From Actinomycetota bacterium (GTDB taxonomy: Bacteria; Actinomycetota; UBA4738; HRBIN12), in NCBI GenBank assembly GCA_035640355.1, contig DASQWI010000022.1, forward strand, positions 1 through 64,000: a DNA stretch of 64,000 nt. The letters are read 5' to 3'. The notes beneath the pieces are model-generated. The model saw only the letters and a list, made by a program, of their open reading frames with translations. It ran no database searches and was not told the origin of the DNA. Positions 51,399-59,363 of the stretch are shown here, in pieces (positions within the stretch are counted from its first letter, which is position 1; the number at the start of each line of letters is the position of its first letter). The position numbers and the translations under genes are program-made.

Positions 51399-51866
51399 AT
51401 GTACGAATGGATCGTCCTGATCCACATCGTGGGGGTGCTGGGCTTCATGTTCAGCCACGGCGTCTCGGCGGCGATGGCGCTGCGGCTCCGGCACGAGCGC
51501 AACCCCGACCGGATCCGCGTGATGCTCCAGATCTCGAACTCCTCGCTCAGCGCGTTCTACGTATCGGTCGTGCTACTGCTGGGCGGCGGGATCTGGGCGG
51601 GGTTCAGCGGGAGCTGGTGGGACCAGGGCTGGATCTGGGTTGGCCTCGGAGTGTTCCTGGCGAACCTCATCTTCATGTACGCCCTCCCCGCTCCGTACTA
51701 CAAGAAGATCCGAGAGGTCATGACCATCGAGGAGTCGAGCAGCTCGGCCGTTGCGCCCGCACAGCTCGACGCGATGCTGCGCTCGAACGTTCCCTTGATC
51801 GTCGTGATCGTCGGCCTCGCGTCGGTCCTGTTCATCGCGTACCTGATGGTCATCAAGCCGTTCTGA
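51399..51866 (+). CDS. Small membrane protein (DUF2269-like)
   Basis: A 155-residue protein with four TM helices: WIVLIHIVGVLGFMFSHG, FYVSVVLLLGGGIWAGF, IWVGLGVFLANLIFMYAL and LIVVIVGLASVLFIAYLMV. The conserved His/Gly pattern in helix 1 resembles DUF2269-type integral membrane proteins. CGGAGG 9 nt before the ATG and TAGGGT at 51372-51377 give a promoter with a short leader. It is 18 bp upstream of the Usp-Rieske gene. Confidence 0.72.
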   Translation: MYEWIVLIHIVGVLGFMFSHGVSAAMALRLRHERNPDRIRVMLQISNSSLSAFYVSVVLLLGGGIWAGFSGSWWDQGWIWVGLGVFLANLIFMYALPAPYYKKIREVMTIEESSSSAVAPAQLDAMLRSNVPLIVVIVGLASVLFIAYLMVIKPF

Positions 51867-51884
51867 CACGGAGGACGCATCAAC

Positions 51885-52910
51885 ATGTACGGAACGATTG
51901 CCGTCGGGACCGACGGATCCGAGACGGCCACGATCGCGGAGAACGTCGCGCTCCAGCTCGCCACGTCGTCGAACGGACGAGTCCTGTTCATCTCGGCGTT
52001 CACCGACGGTCCGAGCAGACGAAGGTCCGTCGAGGCGCTCGAGCGCGCCCGGGCGAGGGCCGGCGCCGCCGGCGTCCCCGTCGACGCCGAACCGGTCAAG
52101 GGCGAACCCGCCGCTGGCGTCGTCGAGATCGCCGACCGTCGCAACGCCGAGCTCCTCATCGTCGGAGACATCGGGATGGGAGAACGCCACATGCTCCGGC
52201 TTGGTGGCGTCCCCGACCGCGTCTCGCACGAGATGCCGTGCGATCTGCTGATCATCCGTACGTCCAAGCCCGAACGGGCCAAGGGTCCCGGTGAGTACGC
52301 CAGCGTGCTGATCGCGACGGACGGTTCCCCCACGGCCGACCGAGCCGCGCGTGTGGGCGCCGAGTTCGCCAAGGCGCACGGCGCGAGCGTCACGCTCGTC
52401 CACGTCGGTGAGGAGCCGGTCGGCCAGATCATCCTTCGCGACACCGCGGAGCGCCTCGGCAACCGCGACATGCCGACGAAGGTCCTCGCCGGCGATCCCG
52501 GGGACAGGATCGCCGAGCTGGCCGCCTCGGAAGGACACGACCTCGTCGTCGTCGGCAACAAGGGGATGACCGGGGGCCTCCGGTTCCTGCTGGGGGTGGT
52601 GCCCGACAAGGTCTCCCACCAAGCGCCGTGCGACGTGCTGATCGTCAACACCGTGGGGCGCTCGGCGGCGGATCTCGAGCCTGGCGAGGGCGGGATCGTG
52701 GAGCTCCACGGCAAGAGGGTCGCCGCCTATCGAGACGAGCATGGCGCGCTCACCGTGCTGTCGCCACGGTGCAAGCACATGGGATGCACCGTCGGATGGA
52801 ACCACCGCGCGAAGACGTGGGACTGCCCGTGCCACGGAAGCCGCTACGAAGCCGACGGCACCGTGAAGAACGGCCCGACGCGTCACCCGCTCGATCCGAT
52901 CTCGACCTGA
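51885..52910 (+). CDS. UspA-UspA-Rieske fusion protein
   Basis: A 341-residue fusion. Two tandem universal stress protein domains (about 1-128 and 136-255) have ATP-binding-type loops: VGDIGMGERHMLRLGGVPD and VGNKGMTGGLRFLLGVVPD, each leading to a VSHxxPCDxLI strand. A C-terminal Rieske domain follows with C296-x-H298 (RCKHMGCTVGW) and C314-x-x-H317 (DCPCHGSRY), complete for a 2Fe-2S cluster. No reading-frame break separates the parts. I know of no characterised protein with this architecture; redox control of a nucleotide-binding stress protein is a hypothesis. Confidence 0.9.
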   Translation: MYGTIAVGTDGSETATIAENVALQLATSSNGRVLFISAFTDGPSRRRSVEALERARARAGAAGVPVDAEPVKGEPAAGVVEIADRRNAELLIVGDIGMGERHMLRLGGVPDRVSHEMPCDLLIIRTSKPERAKGPGEYASVLIATDGSPTADRAARVGAEFAKAHGASVTLVHVGEEPVGQIILRDTAERLGNRDMPTKVLAGDPGDRIAELAASEGHDLVVVGNKGMTGGLRFLLGVVPDKVSHQAPCDVLIVNTVGRSAADLEPGEGGIVELHGKRVAAYRDEHGALTVLSPRCKHMGCTVGWNHRAKTWDCPCHGSRYEADGTVKNGPTRHPLDPIST

Positions 52911-52991
52911 CGCGGCCTTTCGGTGGCAGAAGTCCAGCCCCGACGCGCGACGGCATAGTTACATGCAGGAGCGGCATGCGACGATGGCCTG

Positions 52992-53296
52992 GTGAGCCTC
53001 GCGGACCTCAGCCGCCTGGCGGCCGAGCTCGACGGTGTCTCCGAGAGCCGTCGTGACGGCTTGCTTCATTGGCGGTATCGCGGCCGTCTGGTGGCGCGGC
53101 AGCTCGATGACAGCCACATCGGATTCGTGCGTCGTTCGAGTTTCGAGACTTCCTACTCCAGTCGTTCCCGGAGACCTTCTCGGTGCCGAAGCGCTTCACG
53201 AAGCACATGATGGTGGTGGCGGACCTTGTGAACGGAAATGCCGATGCCGTCGAAGACGCCGTGATCGCCGCCTGGGAGCTGCAGTCCGGGAAGTAA
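52992..53296 (+). pseudogene. MmcQ/YjbR-like protein, frameshifted
   Basis: GTG 52992 encodes SLADLSRLAAELDGVSES ... LLHWRYRGRLVARQLDDSHIGF. Near 53128-53142 the family-like continuation moves to another frame: SFEFRDFLLQSFPETFSVPK, then FTKHMMVVADLVNGNADAVE and AWELQSGK to TAA 53296. Together they make one protein of about 100 residues. A single-base indel explains the break; real mutation and assembly error cannot be told apart. Confidence 0.7.
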
Positions 53297-53350
53297 CACC
53301 ACAGCCCAGCCGAGGATCTATCGTCCGGACCCAGGGGGACGACGAGTGAG

Positions 53351-54298
53351 GTGGACATGTCTGAGCGGCGGCCCTCGGGGCAGGTGGCGCTGGTTGCGGG
53401 AGCGACGCGCGGGGCGGGCCGTGCCATTGCGGTGGAGCTGGCGCGGGCGGGCTTCTTCGTGTTCGCGACGGGCCGCAGCAGCCGTGCGTCCGGGCCGTCG
53501 GAGATGGGAAGGCCCGAAACGATCGAGGAGACCGGGGAACTGATCTCGGCCGCAGGCGGGGTGGGCTCGGCACTCGTGGTCGATCACGAAGACCCCGCCT
53601 CGGTTGCCGAGCTCGTCGGGGGAATCGAACGCGACCATGGCCGGTTGGACGTGCTCGTCAACGACATCTTCGGCGGCGACAGGTACGCGGAATGGGACAA
53701 GCCGCTCTGGGAGCACGACTGGGCGGGCGGACTACGGATGCTGCAGATGGGCGTGCACACGCATCTGATCACGTGTCGCGCAGCGATCCCCTTCATCTTG
53801 CGCACCGCGGGTGCTGACGGAACGATTGGCCTCGTCGTCGAGATGACGGACGGCACCTCGGAGGCGAACGCCGAGTTTCGGCGCAACGTGGGCTTCTACT
53901 ACGACCTCGTCAAGGCCAACGTCGAGCGGATCGTGAAGGGCCTTGCGGTCGAGCTGGAGAACGATCCGGTGGCGGTCGTCGGGGTGACTCCGGGCTGGCT
54001 GCGCTCGGAGAAGATGCTGGAGAACTTCGGCGTCACCGAGGCGAACTGGCGGGACGCCTGCCGGGACCGTCCCGGCTTCGCGATCTCAGAGTCGCCGACG
54101 TATGTCGCCCGAGGCGTCGCCGCGCTCGCCCGGGCCGGCGACGCCGAGCGCTGGAAGGGCTCGATCGTCAGCGCGCGCCAGCTTGCCGACGCCTACGGCG
54201 TCACGGACACCGACGGCAGCCGGCCCGACTGCTGGGGCTACATCGCCGCCCACGGCTGGGAGCAGGAAGACGGCCACGGCATCGACGAGTTCCGGTAA
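53351..54298 (+). CDS. Short-chain dehydrogenase/reductase (extended C-terminus)
   Basis: A 315-residue SDR. The cofactor motif is VAGATRGAGRAIA and the catalytic YxxxK is YYDLVKAN, but the region before it reads LVVEMTDGTSEANAEF, where the usual catalytic Ser is not obvious, and the N-N-A-G motif is NDIFGG. A long C-terminal part (DTDGSRPDCWGYIAAHGWE) is characteristic of a distinct SDR clade. GTG 53351 or ATG 53357 may be the start. The gene ends 1 bp before the LivM remnant. Confidence 0.85.
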   Translation: MDMSERRPSGQVALVAGATRGAGRAIAVELARAGFFVFATGRSSRASGPSEMGRPETIEETGELISAAGGVGSALVVDHEDPASVAELVGGIERDHGRLDVLVNDIFGGDRYAEWDKPLWEHDWAGGLRMLQMGVHTHLITCRAAIPFILRTAGADGTIGLVVEMTDGTSEANAEFRRNVGFYYDLVKANVERIVKGLAVELENDPVAVVGVTPGWLRSEKMLENFGVTEANWRDACRDRPGFAISESPTYVARGVAALARAGDAERWKGSIVSARQLADAYGVTDTDGSRPDCWGYIAAHGWEQEDGHGIDEFR

Positions 54299-54299
54299 G

Positions 54300-54851
54300 G
54301 ACATCGCGTTCGGTGACCTCTCGCCCGACGCGCGTCAACGCGCGTACTACTGGCTGGCACCGCCGCTGAAGGCGCTTCGCGACTCACCCGGTTACGCCGC
54401 AGCGCGCGGTGTGAGCCCGATGCGCATGCAGATCATCACGTTCTTGGTTTCCGCGTTCATCGCCGGCATCGCGGGGGCCTTCTACGCGCACTACTTCGGC
54501 GTGATCGCGCCCAGCGTGATGGGTCTCGCGCCGATGGCGTTGTTCGTGGCCATGCTCGTGGTCGGCGGGCTCGGCACGTTCGCCGGTCCGATCGTCGGCA
54601 CCGCCGTGATCACGGTCGTGTCCGAGTACCTGCGCGACTTCCAGGAGGCGCGTCTGATCATCGTGGGGCTCATTCTGCTCGGGACGATCGTGATCGCGCC
54701 TCGAGGCCTCGTCCCCGCCTTCGGCGATGCGTGGAAACGCGTGCAGCGATGGATGGCCGAGGACGAGACGGAGAAAGGGAAGGGGGCGACGGCAGAGCCG
54801 ACCGACGAGCCGTCCGAAGCCCGCGTCCGCGTGGGACGGAGGGAGCCATGA
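54300..54851 (+). pseudogene. Truncated LivM-type branched-chain amino acid ABC permease remnant
   Basis: About 183 codons encode only the C-terminal half of a LivM permease: ALRDSPGYAAARGVSPMRMQ, FIAGIAGAFYAHYFGVIAPS, LVVGGLGTFAGPIVGTAV and IAPRGLVPAF. The N-terminal membrane helices are missing, there is no proper start (first ATG at 54420), and the residues between AYYWLA and LKALRD are shorter than in LivM. It begins immediately after the SDR stop, marking a deletion or assembly junction. The stop overlaps the deacetylase ATG. Confidence 0.75.
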
Positions 54852-55636
54852 CCGACTGGCCGAACGGCGCCCGCGCCGCGGTGGCGTTCACCTTCGACTT
54901 CGACGCGGAGGAGGTGTGGATCGGCGAGGACCCGGCCAACGCGGAGCGCCCGGGCATCCTTTCGCAGGGCACATACGGGGCGAAGGTGGCGGTGCCGCTC
55001 GTGCTCGACGTCCTTCGTCGCCGCGAGGTTCGCGCGAGCTTCTTCATCCCCGGACGCGTGGCCGAGAGACATCCACACCGCGTCGAGGAGATCGTCGCCG
55101 CGGGGCACGAGATCGCGCACCACGGGTACACGCATACCTCGCCGACGAACCTGTCTCGCGATGAAGAGGAGGCGGAGCTGGTCAAGGGCCGCGAGGCCCT
55201 CGAGGGGTTCGGCGTGCGGGTCCACGGCTACCGATCGCCCTCGTGGGATTTCAGCGGCCACACGCTTTCGCTGCTCGAGACCCACGGGTTCGCCTACTCC
55301 TCGAACCTCATGGACGAGATCCGGCCGTACCGCCACGAGGGATCCCAGGTCGTGGAGGTCCCCATCCAGTGGATCCTCGACGACGCGCCGCACTTCTGGT
55401 TCGACCCGTCGACGTGGACGAAGAAAATCTCCACGGTCGAAGAAGTGCGCTCCATCTGGGAGAAGGAGGTGCTCGGCATCGCCGAGCTCGGCGGAGCCGC
55501 GGTCATCACCTGTCATCCGCAGATCATCGCCAGGCCGGGGCGGATCGCCTTCCTCGAGGAGTTCATAGGGTTCGTTCAGGGTCTCGACGGGGTGTGGATC
55601 GCCACGACGGGCGAGATCGCGGAGCACGCCGGATGA
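54848..55636 (+). CDS. Polysaccharide deacetylase-family protein (PuuE/PgdA-like)
   Basis: A 262-residue NodB-fold hydrolase: FTFDFDAEEVW (metal Asp), ASFFIPGRVAE, HEIAHHGYTHTSP (H-x3-H) and HGYRSPSWDFS, ending with VITCHPQIIARPGR. Family members deacetylate sugars or hydrolyse cyclic ureides such as allantoin (PuuE). Position in a hydantoinase operon favours an amide or ureide substrate. Coupled by ATGA overlaps on both sides. Confidence 0.87.
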   Translation: MTDWPNGARAAVAFTFDFDAEEVWIGEDPANAERPGILSQGTYGAKVAVPLVLDVLRRREVRASFFIPGRVAERHPHRVEEIVAAGHEIAHHGYTHTSPTNLSRDEEEAELVKGREALEGFGVRVHGYRSPSWDFSGHTLSLLETHGFAYSSNLMDEIRPYRHEGSQVVEVPIQWILDDAPHFWFDPSTWTKKISTVEEVRSIWEKEVLGIAELGGAAVITCHPQIIARPGRIAFLEEFIGFVQGLDGVWIATTGEIAEHAG

Positions 55637-56394
55637 GGAGCCTGGTCACCGGAGCCGCGCGGGGGCTCGGTGAGGGCGTTGCCGCGCGCCTTGTCGCGGA
55701 CGGGGGCCGCGTCGCGCTCGTCGACGTGGACGAGACGGTCATGGTGACGGCCGATCGGGTCCAACGGGAGAACTCCCGCGGGGAGGCGTTCGGGATCCGG
55801 TGCGACGTCTCGGATGAAGAGGAAGTCGCCTCCGCCGTCGGCCAGATCGTCGAGCGCCTCGATGGGATCGACCTGCTCGTCAACAACGCCGGCGTCGGCG
55901 GTCCGTCGACCACCGTCGCCGACACGTCGATCGAGGAGTTCCACCGCGTGCTGGACGTGAACCTGATCGGAACGTTCCTCATGTCGAAGGCGTGTGTACG
56001 CGCCATGGCCAACGGCGGGTGCATCGTCAACATGGGATCGATCTTCGGGCAGCAGGGCGTCCCGAACGCCGCGGCGTACTGCGCGTCGAAAGCTGCGGTC
56101 GCGCTCTTCACGCACTCGCTCGCGCTCGAGGTGGCGCCGCGTGGGATCCGGGTCAACACGATCGCCCCGGGCAACATGCTCACCGAGATGCACCTCGCCG
56201 ACCTCCGGCTGCGCGCCGGGGAGCGCGGTGTCGCGGTCGACGACGAGGTCGAGGCCGTCCGGGCGAGCGTTCCGCTCGAACGACACGGAACCGGCGCCGA
56301 CGTGGCCGGCGCGGTTGCGTGGCTCGCGTCGCCCGATGCGGCCTATGTGACCGGGCAGACGATCGGCGTGAACGGCGGAGTCGTCCTGACATGA
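55633..56394 (+). CDS. Short-chain dehydrogenase/reductase
   Basis: A 253-residue classical SDR: VTGAARGLGEGVA cofactor loop, LLVNNAGVGG, Ser in VNMGSIFGQ and YCASKAAV (YxxxK), ending VTGQTIGVNGG. NAD(P)-dependent; the substrate is unknown. The start overlaps the deacetylase stop and its stop overlaps the next SDR. Confidence 0.9.
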   Translation: MRSLVTGAARGLGEGVAARLVADGGRVALVDVDETVMVTADRVQRENSRGEAFGIRCDVSDEEEVASAVGQIVERLDGIDLLVNNAGVGGPSTTVADTSIEEFHRVLDVNLIGTFLMSKACVRAMANGGCIVNMGSIFGQQGVPNAAAYCASKAAVALFTHSLALEVAPRGIRVNTIAPGNMLTEMHLADLRLRAGERGVAVDDEVEAVRASVPLERHGTGADVAGAVAWLASPDAAYVTGQTIGVNGGVVLT

Positions 56395-57143
56395 CGACCG
56401 ACAGGTTCGACGGGCGGCGGGCGGTGGTGACCGGTGGCGCGTCGGGGATCGGCCGGGCCACCGCGGCTCTGCTCACCGATCGGGGCGCGCGGGTGGCCCT
56501 CGTCGATCGCTCGGCGGAGGAGCTGGCCGTCGCCGCCAAGGAGATCGGGGCGGTCGCCGTCGAGGCCGACGTTCGAGACGAGTCGAGCGTCGGCCGTGCC
56601 GTCGCCGAGGCCGTCGAGGCGCTGGATGGTGGGATGGAGGTGCTGGTGAACGCCGCGGGCATCTATCGAATCGCGCCTGTCGACGACGTCTCGGTCGCGG
56701 AGTGGGACGACGTCCTCGACACGAACCTCCGTGGGACCTTCCTCGTGTCGCGCGCCGTGATGCGATCGGCCCCCGCGACCGAGCCGCGCTCGATCGTGAA
56801 CGTCGCGTCCATCGCCGCAGTCATCGCCGACGCCGGCGAACCGGCCGCGCACTACAACGCGAGCAAGGCGGGCGTCGTCGCGCTCACCAAGCAGTTGGCG
56901 ATCGAATGGGCGGCCCGGGGCGTGCGGGTGAACGCGGTCGCCCCCGGCGTCATCGACACGCCGATGCTGCGCATGATGGACGACCCCCACGCCGGGCAGG
57001 CCTACCTCGACGCCCGCGTCCCACTTGGGCGCCTCGGCCGACCCGAGGAGGTGGCCGAGGTGATCGCGTTCCTCGCCTCCGATCGCGCGGCATACGTGAC
57101 GGGGACGACCGTCTTCGTGGATGGTGGCGTCACGGCGTTGTAG
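56391..57143 (+). CDS. Short-chain dehydrogenase/reductase
   Basis: A 250-residue classical SDR: VTGGASGIGRATA, VLVNAAGIYRI, NVASIAAV and YNASKAGVVALTKQLA, ending VTGTTVFVDGG. It is adjacent to, but diverged from, the SDR at 55633-56394. Part of the hydantoinase operon. Confidence 0.9.
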   Translation: MTTDRFDGRRAVVTGGASGIGRATAALLTDRGARVALVDRSAEELAVAAKEIGAVAVEADVRDESSVGRAVAEAVEALDGGMEVLVNAAGIYRIAPVDDVSVAEWDDVLDTNLRGTFLVSRAVMRSAPATEPRSIVNVASIAAVIADAGEPAAHYNASKAGVVALTKQLAIEWAARGVRVNAVAPGVIDTPMLRMMDDPHAGQAYLDARVPLGRLGRPEEVAEVIAFLASDRAAYVTGTTVFVDGGVTAL

Positions 57144-57158
57144 AGAGGTGTCCGAGGG

Positions 57159-58322
57159 ATGAACGACACGTTCCCGCACGTACGAGTCACCGGCGATCCC
57201 CGCGAGCGCGGCCGGGCGTACGGCGAGCAGGCTAGGTCGCGCATCGCGCGCTCGATAGAGGCGTATCGCGAGGTGTTCCGCGCCTACGCCGGATGGGAGT
57301 GGGACCAGGTTCGCCGCGAGGCGGCGCGGTTCGAGGCGCCGATCGCTGCCTTCGACGAACGGTACGTCCAGGAGATCGGCGGGATCGCCGACGGGGCGGG
57401 CGTCGACCTCGAGGACGTACTGGCGATCAACGTCCGCACCGAGGTGATGTTCGCGGCCAAGGCGCGCGCCGCTCGGCGGGGTGGCGACGGGCAGCGTCAG
57501 GGCGAGTGCAGCGCGTTCGCCGTTCTTCCGGAGGCGAGCGCCGACGGCCACACGCTTGTCGGTCAGAACTGGGACTGGCTGCTCCACTCGTTCGACACCG
57601 TGGTCGTCCTCGAGTCCGAACAGAACGACGGACCGAACTTCGTCAGCGTCGTCGAGGCGGGACTGCTCGCGAAAACCGGGATGAACTCCTCCGGCCTCGG
57701 GGTGGTCACGAACGCGCTCGTCACCGACGACGATCGGGGAGAGCCGGGCGTCCCGTACCACGTGCTGCTCCGAGCCTTCATGGACTGCGAGAACTTGTCG
57801 GACGCGCTGGCTGCGGCCCAGCGGGGAGTCCGCTCTTCGTCGGCGAACTATCTGATCGCGCATCGCGACGGCATCGCCGTGAACATCGAGGCGACGCCGG
57901 GTGATTACTCGCGCCTGTTCCTCGCGTTTCCCGAACAGGGCGTCCTGCTTCACACGAACCACTTCGTGTCGAACGCGTTCGATCGGCGTGACGTCTCGCT
58001 CTGGGTGATGCCCGACAGCCCCATCCGGCTGGAACGCCTCCGGAGCGCCGTGGGAATCGCGCGCGCCGGCGCGCTGTCGCTCGACACGTTCCGCGCGGCG
58101 CTCGCCGACCACGCCAACTATCCGTCCGGAATCTGTTGCCATCCCGACGGGCGCATGGAGCCGCTCGACCAGGGCGCGACGGTCGCGTCGGTGTTGATGG
58201 ATCTCGACGCCCGGCGGATGTGGGTGGCCGACGGACACCCCTGCACGTCGCCCTATCGGCAGCTCGACGTCGGCGGGCTCCTGGCGAAGCCGAGCCCGGT
58301 TACCGAGGGCATGCCGGCGTGA
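57159..58322 (+). CDS. C45-family autoproteolytic acyltransferase/hydrolase
   Basis: A 387-residue Ntn-type enzyme of peptidase family C45 (acyl-CoA:6-aminopenicillanate acyltransferase-like). The presumed processing site and nucleophile Cys is in QGECSAFAVLPEAS; downstream GHTLVGQNWDWLLHS and GMNSSGLGVVTNAL are conserved in the family. The proenzyme cleaves itself before that Cys and then hydrolyses or transfers an acyl-amide. It may act on amide intermediates of the operon pathway. Confidence 0.88.
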   Translation: MNDTFPHVRVTGDPRERGRAYGEQARSRIARSIEAYREVFRAYAGWEWDQVRREAARFEAPIAAFDERYVQEIGGIADGAGVDLEDVLAINVRTEVMFAAKARAARRGGDGQRQGECSAFAVLPEASADGHTLVGQNWDWLLHSFDTVVVLESEQNDGPNFVSVVEAGLLAKTGMNSSGLGVVTNALVTDDDRGEPGVPYHVLLRAFMDCENLSDALAAAQRGVRSSSANYLIAHRDGIAVNIEATPGDYSRLFLAFPEQGVLLHTNHFVSNAFDRRDVSLWVMPDSPIRLERLRSAVGIARAGALSLDTFRAALADHANYPSGICCHPDGRMEPLDQGATVASVLMDLDARRMWVADGHPCTSPYRQLDVGGLLAKPSPVTEGMPA

Positions 58323-59344
58323 GCGTCGCGTTCGGCTTCGGACTGATCACGTGCCAGCGGTATCCGGGGGACCGACGGACGGACGTGGAGCTGTATGCCG
58401 AGGCGATCGAGCTCGCCGTCGAGGCGGAGCGACTCGGGTTCGACTCCGTGTGGACCTCGGAGCATCATTTCGTGGACGACGGCTACCTTCCGTCGCTGTT
58501 CGTCCTCGGCGCGGCGATCGCGGCTCGAACCGACCGCGTGGCCATCGGCACCGGACTGCTCCTCGCGCCGCTGCACGAACCGTTGCGTGTCGCCGAGGAC
58601 GCGGCGGTGGTCGACCTGCTCTCGGGGGGACGCACGATCCTCGGCGTCGGACTCGGCTGGCGCGCCGAGGAATTCGAGGGCCTCGGTATCGAGATGAGCG
58701 AGCGTGTCCGGCGGCTCGAGGACTCGATCGCCGTCTGCCGCCAGGCGTGGCGAGGCGAGCTCGTGAGCGGCGGCGAGCTCTTCCGGTACCCGAACGTGCC
58801 GGTCCGCCCGGTGCCGGCGACGCCTGGTGGTCCGCCGATCTGGATCGGCGCGTGGAGCGAGCCGGCGCTTCGCCGCGCCGGACGGTTGGGGGACGGGTTC
58901 ATGGCGTCCGAACCGCCGGCCTCGGAGCTTGCGAGGCAGGTCTCGATCGTGCGAGAGGCGCGCGCCGCCGCCGGCATCGAGGAGGACATCGCCATCTCGA
59001 TCCACATGCCGACGTTCGCGTGGAACGGCGACGACGCGTGGGAACGCGTCCGTGACCACCACCACTACGTGCAATGGAAGTACGACGACATGGACGCCGC
59101 TCGAAGCAGGGCCGGCCCGCCGCAACCACCGCCGGCGCTCACGGACGAAGAGGAGTCGTCGCTTCGCCGGTCGATCGTCCTGGGACGGCCCGACGACGTG
59201 GCCGAGCAGATCGCGCAGATCCGTGACGCCGCCGGCGGCGAGCTCCACTACATCGCCCGGTTGTACTGGCCGGGGATCGACCCCGCGGTTCAGCGCGAGG
59301 CGATGGCGATCTTCGCCGAGGAGGTGACCCCCAAGCTCCGCTGA
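58319..59344 (+). CDS. LLM-class flavin/F420 oxidoreductase
   Basis: A 341-residue luciferase-like monooxygenase: FDSVWTSEHHFVDDGYLPS, GTGLLLAPLHEPLRVAEDAAVVD, LGVGLGWRAEEFEGLG and IWIGAWSEPALRRAG. The EHHF motif is typical of alkanal-monooxygenase-like members. GTG start within a GTGA overlap. Confidence 0.88.
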   Translation: MSVAFGFGLITCQRYPGDRRTDVELYAEAIELAVEAERLGFDSVWTSEHHFVDDGYLPSLFVLGAAIAARTDRVAIGTGLLLAPLHEPLRVAEDAAVVDLLSGGRTILGVGLGWRAEEFEGLGIEMSERVRRLEDSIAVCRQAWRGELVSGGELFRYPNVPVRPVPATPGGPPIWIGAWSEPALRRAGRLGDGFMASEPPASELARQVSIVREARAAAGIEEDIAISIHMPTFAWNGDDAWERVRDHHHYVQWKYDDMDAARSRAGPPQPPPALTDEEESSLRRSIVLGRPDDVAEQIAQIRDAAGGELHYIARLYWPGIDPAVQREAMAIFAEEVTPKLR

Positions 59345-59363
59345 CGGAGCGAGGGGCTCGTCG

